Shown here in pieces: positions 59,192-64,000 of a stretch of 64,000 bases of DNA (the first letter of the stretch is position 1; every line of letters begins with the position of its first letter). Both the position numbers and the translations under genes were made by a program. The notes beneath the pieces were generated by a model, which ran no database searches, was not told where the DNA came from, and saw nothing but the letters and a program-made list of their open reading frames with translations. The DNA is from Larix kaempferi (taxonomy: Eukaryota > Streptophyta > Pinopsida > Pinales > Pinaceae), in contig BSBM01000001.1 of NCBI GenBank assembly GCA_027924585.1, forward strand, positions 55,841,501 to 55,905,500, given 5' to 3'.

Positions 59192-59805
59192 CTAACCATA
59201 AGGTGTACCAGGATGAAACTGACCGTAGCAGGGTGTGCCACCCGGACCGTAGGGAGGTCCGCCACCATAAGGTGTTCCATTCCAATAAGGCAGGGGTCCA
59301 CCTCCACCACCGGGAGGGGGTAGAGGTCCACCGCTGCCGCCAGGAGGAGGTGGGGGTCCATAACCGTAATGAGGTGGCCCACAACCGCCTCCGCCTAGAG
59401 GAGGTGGCGGACCACTTCCACCGCCAGAAGGATGGGGGCCCCCACCGCCTCCACTGCCGGAAGGATGGGGGTCTCCACCACCACCACCACCACCATAGTG
59501 ATTAGGTCCTCCACCGCCTCTGCCTGGAGGAGGTGGTGGGCCACCACTGCCACCCGAAGGGAAATGTACTCCTCCACCATGATAGGGTGGTCCCCTTCCT
59601 CCTTTGCCTGGAGGGGGTGGTGGACCATTCTCGCCATCGCCGAAAGGGTGGGGGAAGTTGTAAGTAAAATGAGGTGGACCTCCACCAATGTTAGGTGGGG
59701 GGCCGCCACCTCCAGCAGGAGGTGGGGGAGGACCAATCAGGGGTGGTGGTACTTGAGGGATAGTCAGTTGGGATCTATGTTGCAACACAGGTTGTTGCAC
59801 CCATA
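59192..59805 (-). pseudogene. Gly/Pro-rich low-complexity segment of Tat-like gag
   Basis: About 200 codons made almost wholly of 'GG', 'PPP' and scattered H/Y ('PPPPPAGGGGPPPNIGGG'-like). It stands between the N-terminal gag blocks and the capsid-like domain. On DNA level the stretch 59270-59740 is a degenerate array of 'gggtggtccacctcc...' words with marked strand asymmetry, so all frames look open and several overlapping frames are artefacts. Expansion by slippage inside a gag linker is the simplest view. Confidence 0.6.
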
Positions 59806-60012
59806 GAGTGTATGGATTCCCGGGATAAGGTATCCCATATGGCGCATTTCCGGGATTAGTTTGGCCCGATACAGGGTTAATAGAACCTGGATACGATTGA
59901 ATCCATGAGGGTTGAGTTACATTTGACGGCCCTCCAACATGAGATAATATCGTGGTGGATGGTCTACCAGGTTGGGACGGTCCAACGGAAGGCCCGTTGG
60001 AGTTTCTGCTGC

Positions 60013-60882
60013 CTACATTCTAGTTAGGAAATGGGGGTTGCCCCCAGCCACAATAGGTCGACCACTAGTCAAAGGTTCAACCAACGTAGGTTGTTGACTA
60101 GCTACTGTGGTAATAACATTACCAATAAGATAATCCATGAGAATGGAATACCCTCCCCTCAAATTTTGAGGTGGGGGAGGAACTGGTAAAGTAACCGTGG
60201 TAGTGACAGGTGTGTGGGATTGTTGTCCTTCCATCGGTTGGTTCACTTGAGGTGCAGGACTGGACTCTTGTGAGGGTTGACCAGTCTCATTAGTGGTCAC
60301 GTGGTGGGATGCTTCAGGTGATCTGAAAGATATCGGATGAACTGGTATGGGTTGGTAAGGGGGTAACGATGGGTCTTGAACCCGTCGTTGGAGACTTGAA
60401 TACCGAAATTCTTCATCCATGGAACGAAAGTGATCCAATTGGCCACAAAAGTAAGCTAAAGTCTCTTCCGGGGTAGTCTCACTGGATGAGGATGAGATGG
60501 GAAAATGAGCCACTGGGTGGTCTGTAGAAGATGTCTAGTAAGTTGTTCAAGGACAAACAACTATAGCAGGGTCGCCCTGGGGTTGGTTTATCCATTCCAA
60601 CGATCTAGGTTCTCCCGGGATGATGGGAGAAGGTTTTTGTGAATTGGGGGTTTGTGCTTCTTCATCCCGTGGGGGATGAGAGGCAGGTGAATCTGGTCGA
60701 AACAAAAGTCCACCAACATTCAAAGTGGGATTCCCTACTTCAGTAACGACAACCACGTTACGCTGATCCATTCTTACCCTCGAAATAACCTTCGGATTAA
60801 GGGGATATTCGGGTGGTAAGTTCAAGATCCTACGAGACCTTCTCCAGGGAAAATCCGCCAGAGTATTAGGAAAATCAGCCAA
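60013..60882 (-). pseudogene. N-terminal part of Tat-like gag
   Basis: Two minus frames, 60882-60547 and 60513-60013, encode proline/serine-rich text ('RSRRILNLPPEYPLNPKVIS', 'PPRDEEAQTPNSQKPSPIIP' and 'ETLAYFCGQLDHFRSMDEEF', 'TVTLPVPPPPQNLRGG'). They precede the Gly/Pro-rich segment in element order and are separated by a stop and a short gap. No named domain is visible. They are assigned to gag from position and composition; ATG near 60882 is the first Met. Confidence 0.55.
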
Positions 60883-61472
60883 AAAAGGCTGAAACAGTGT
60901 TTCTCCTAAAGGTATGCTAAAAGAAAAGCAGTCCAGAAAAACCTACTCAAACTAAGGCAACAAGCATACTTATGTGACAGAGTGGATTCAAAAGTCTAGA
61001 ACCTCACAGGATTATCAAGGTATCGCAAATCGCGATATACTGCAGGGTCCAACAACATGACGCGACAAGGAGGATTGGGACCGTACCCTTGCCTGCATAC
61101 CCGATTACCTGGACAGTATGTGCGTGCTAATATCCCCGAGTGCTATTCTCAGTTTATTGCTTTGCCAAGATGGCCAAATGGTTAACTCGGTTGGTTTCAG
61201 GAATCCTAATGGTGTCTCCCGATATACGCAAGGTACGTGGGAGCTCAAATCCGTAGTGGTGTTGTCTAATTCACAGCCATTGGCACGAGACCTTCTGATA
61301 TACGTGTCGAGTACGTGATACCCCCTTTGATATACGCCAAGTACGGATAATGGTACTTGGTGGGTACGTGAAAGAGCTCGATATATCGATGTACGTGGAA
61401 GACTATAATACCCCCAGACTGTTGGTTGTGGAGCCAGATCTTCTAGTCTCATAGATGATATTGTATCAGCCG
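60883..61472 (-). other. Leader region of the Tat-like Gypsy, cut by a Copia insertion
   Basis: 590 bp upstream (element sense) of gag. A 115-codon minus frame at 61452-61105 is open ('EDLAPQPTVWGYYSLPRTSI') but has no motif; it may be leader or an extra small ORF. I found no sequence matching the LTR at 49591-50513, so the 5' LTR and primer site must lie beyond the Copia and the window edge. Confidence 0.45.
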
Positions 61473-62034
61473 TGTTTGTAGCCCAGTTTTATAGGATATG
61501 TAGGTGGACTGTAAAGTCACCCCAGCGGGGGGGTGTGGGGGAGCATCGCCCCCCCATGGGGTTCCAGGGGGGACCATCCCCCCTGGTTGGGGGGTCCAGG
61601 GGTAGTGCCCCCGAGAAATGGGGGTACGGGGGCAACGCCCTCGAAGAAAATTTTTGGGGCTATTTTCGCTAGCTGTTTTGTAGGCCCATGGTTTTGGGTG
61701 TCCCGTGGTATTTTCCCATTGTATTTCCCTTATAAAAAAAAGACATTGTAATACGGCTAGGGATGATGATGTATTAGGTTTTATGCATTGTAAAGATCTC
61801 TAAGATCAGGAGAGAGACTGTGAAACAGAGAAGAGGAAGTGCAGCGGTTGTGCTGCAGGTTGTATAACTTCACCTTGCTGGACGGTAATAATAATAAGGA
61901 CTGGCAAATTCAGTGTGGACGTAACCCAATTTGGGTGAACCACGATATATCTGTGTCTCTCTTGTAATGTGTATGTGTGATTATATTTGCATTTCTATTT
62001 ATTGTTATTGCTCTGCGATCCTATTTTTCTAACA
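61473..62034 (+). mobile_element. Copia 5' LTR (562 bp) with G/C-run block
   Basis: It starts TGTTTGTAGCCC and ends TTTTTCTAACA, TG...CA with TGTT/AACA ends, directly followed by the Copia primer site. 61518-61640 is full of G4-G7 and C4-C7 runs ('gcgggggggtgtggggg', 'aggggggaccatcccccc'), giving hairpin or quadruplex potential in U3. 'tataaaaaaa' at about 61731-61740 is a plausible TATA box and would place transcription start near 61765. AGCCG (61468-61472) is the expected left target duplication. Confidence 0.8.
61731..61740 (+). promoter_or_regulatory. Candidate TATA box of the Copia LTR
   Basis: 'ttataaaaaaaag' lies roughly 260 bp into the 562-bp LTR, a usual place for the U3 promoter. 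It is the only TATA-like match in the LTR. No experimental support. Confidence 0.45.
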
Positions 62035-62036
62035 AT

Positions 62037-62049
62037 TGGTATTAGAGCC
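62037..62049 (+). promoter_or_regulatory. Copia primer-binding site (initiator tRNA-Met type)
   Basis: 'tggtattagagcc' two bases after the LTR end differs by one base from the usual plant Copia 'TGGTATCAGAGCC', complementary to tRNA-iMet. Confidence 0.85.
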
Positions 62050-62109
62050 AAAGGTCTATTTGGCAGTTAAACCCGCAGGAAGCTAGGGTTTCTGGTTCGA
62101 GTGGGAGCA

Positions 62110-64000
62110 ATGGCAGAAGAAGGAAAGTTTAAGGTCGAGAAGTTTAACGTCCAAAACTTCGAGTTATGGAAGATGTAAATGGAGGATTATCTGTACCAGA
62201 AGGATCTATTCCTACCGTTGGGAGGAAAAGCAAAGCAGCCGATGGCTATGAAGGACGAAGAATGGGAGGTTCTTGACAGAAAGGCTCTCGGAATAATACG
62301 ATTGAGCCGGGCTTCGTCGGTGGCTTTCAATATCTCAAAAAAAACAACAACAGAGGGTTTGATGAGCGCATTGGGTAAGCTGTATGAAAAACCCTCGGCC
62401 TCCAACAAGGTATTTCTAATGAAGCGTTTATTTAATATGAAGATGTCTGAAGGTGGATCTGTTACTGATCATTTAAATGAGTTTAATACGGTTACAAATC
62501 AGCTAATTTCTGTAAGTGTGAACTTTGATGATGAGGTTAGGGTTCTTCTAATCTTGTGTTCATTGCCAGAAAGCTGGAATAGCTTGGTCATGGCTGTAAG
62601 TAACTCTATCTCTGGTTCAAACACCTTGAAATTTGATGATGTTATTGTTGTTATTCTTAGCAAGGAAATGCGAAGAAAAAGCACAGGTGAGACATCAGGT
62701 AATGCGTTGACCATGGAGAGCAGGGGAAGACAAAAGGAGAGAGGAAAGAGCCAAGGTAATCGTGGAAAGTCTAAAACGGGCAGATCCAAGTCCATATTGG
62801 GAAAGATAGAGTGCTGGCACTGTAGAAAGAAATGACATCTGAAGAAAGACTGCAAATCTCTAAAGAAGAAAGGAGATGCACAGAAGGAAACTACCCAGGA
62901 AGCAAATGTAGCAGGTGATGTGTTACAAGATGCTTTGATTCTTGCATTAGATAATACTAGTGATTATTGGGTAATAGATTCAGAAGCTTCATGTCATGCT
63001 ACACCCCATAGGAAATACTTTCATGAGTATGTTCCTGGCGACTTTGGACATGTTTTATTGGGTGATGATGAGCCATGTAAAATTGTTGGAATGGGTAAGG
63101 TATGGATAAAAGTTAAGAATGGAACTAATTGGTTGTTGAAAGAAGTTAGGCATATTCCTGCTATGAAAAGAAATCTGATCTTAATAGGGTAGTTGGGAGA
63201 TGGCGGCTATCTATCTACGTTCGGAGAAAAGTGGTGGAAGATCACTAAAGGATCAATGGTGATAGCAAAAGGAGATAGAGTAGGTACGTTGTATTTATGT
63301 CCTCATAATACTGACCATTCTATCTCTTTAGCTTCCATAGGAACATATACAGCATTGTGGCATCATAGGCTTGGCCACATGAGTGAGAAGGGGATGCAGA
63401 TTCTCCACTCAAGGAAGTTGCTGCCGGATTTGAAGCAGGTAAGTTTGGAATTCTGTGAAAACTGTGTTTATGGAAAACAGAAGAGAGTCAAATTTCTCAG
63501 GGTTGGGAAACAGAAGAAGAATGATAAATTAGAGCTTGTGCATGCAGATGTATGGGGACCGGCTCAGGTACAATCTCTTGGTGGCTCTCATTATTATGTT
63601 ACATTTATTGATGATGCAACTAGAAAAACTTGGGTTTATTGCATTAGACAGAAATCTGATGTGTTTGCTACTTTTAAGAAGTGGAAAGCTTTGGTTGAGA
63701 ATGAGACAGGAAAAAGATTGAAGTGTCTCAGATCTGATAATGGAGGTGAGTACTGCGGCAAGGAGTTTGATAGTTACTGTTCATACCATGGGATTCGTAG
63801 AGAGAAGACAGTCCCAGGAACACCACAGGAAAATGGTGTGTCAGAAAGGATTAACAGAATGATCATGGAGCGTGCAAGGTGTATGAGACTGCATGTAGGG
63901 TTGCCCTTACAGTTTTGGGCGGATGTTGTAAATACTGCTTTTTATTTAATAAACAGAGGACCTTCAAGTGCTTTGGATGGTGGTATTCCAGAGGAAGCAT
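62110..64000 (+). pseudogene. Copia gag-pol, nearly intact but with three stops; runs off the window
   Basis: ATG 62110 opens frame 1, which continues to the window edge: gag ('NFELWKM', 'LGKLYEKPSASNKVFLMKRL', 'SEGGSVTDHLNEFNT'), a zinc knuckle (C-W-H-C, then a stop where Gly is expected, then H-L-K-K-D-C), protease, GAG-pre-integrase ('LWHHRLGHMSEKGMQIL', 'CENCVYGKQKR') and integrase ('LVHADVWGP', 'LRSDNGGEYCGKEF', 'PGTPQENGVSERINRMI', holding D, D and E). Stops: TAA 62176, TGA 62833, TAG 63190. The protease active site reads W-V-I-D-S-E-A-S where D-S-G-A is expected. There are no frameshifts over 1.9 kb, so this is the youngest element here. RT and RNase H lie outside the window. Confidence 0.93.

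Noticed and set aside
59203-59806. Plus-strand and alternate minus frames with His/Arg-rich or Trp-rich text
   Set aside because: Artefacts of the strand-asymmetric Gly/Pro-coding repeat; gag lies in the minus frame 59800-59192.

Overview
The window looks like nuclear intergenic DNA from a large-genome land plant. The density of LTR retrotransposons, their plant lineages (Copia, a chromodomain Gypsy, a Tat/Ogre-like Gypsy) and the very AT-rich background suggest a conifer or other gymnosperm. The sequence alone does not name the species. There is no operon structure, and I recognised no rRNA, tRNA or CRISPR. Nearly every long reading frame is a decayed mobile-element gene. All assignments come from reading the sequence and its translations; no database search was run.

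Layout, left to right. (1) 0-6.4 kb: an FCP1/NIF-like HAD phosphatase reading frame whose catalytic acids are replaced, a recent 864-bp tandem duplication downstream of it, a 5'-truncated second gene copy, and a 2.0-kb solo LTR (5-bp target duplication) inside the duplicated flank. (2) 6.4-16 kb: AT-rich DNA with small tandem and inverted repeats, a scrap of a LINE-type endonuclease, a duplicated microsatellite block and an ancient unrecognised gene ending in a Cys-rich, zinc-ribbon-like segment. (3) 16-22.4 kb: three solo-LTR-like elements of related type, a 'CCGCAATCC' array and a 52-bp minisatellite. (4) 22.6-31.6 kb: two long decayed protein genes separated by a ~430-bp tandem array. The first is an unrecognised coiled-coil protein whose in-frame stops are almost all TAA/TAG. 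The second appears to encode a ParB-like 'DGQHT' domain followed by a beta-class DNA methyltransferase-like domain. This is the most interesting part of the window.

(5) 34-43.6 kb: a retroelement graveyard. It holds a LINE reverse transcriptase (minus) cut by a chromovirus (minus), then the 3' half of a Copia with its LTR (plus), then a decayed Gypsy (plus) carrying a near-palindromic foldback insertion. (6) 43.6-47.5 kb: unrecognised degenerate frames. (7) 47.5-64 kb: a three-level nest. A Gypsy-like element (LTR, primer-binding site, gag) is interrupted exactly at 49590/49591 by a large minus-strand Tat-like Gypsy. That element has gag, protease, RT, RNase H and integrase, a second RNase H downstream of integrase, a repeat-rich 3' region and an antisense intron-containing ORF. 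It is in turn interrupted at 61473 by a young Copia that runs off the right edge.

Nothing here reads as a cooperating host pathway. The shared logic is insertion, duplication and decay. The stop-codon pattern (CAA/CAG to TAA/TAG, TGG to TAG) fits long-term cytosine methylation and deamination of silenced repeats.
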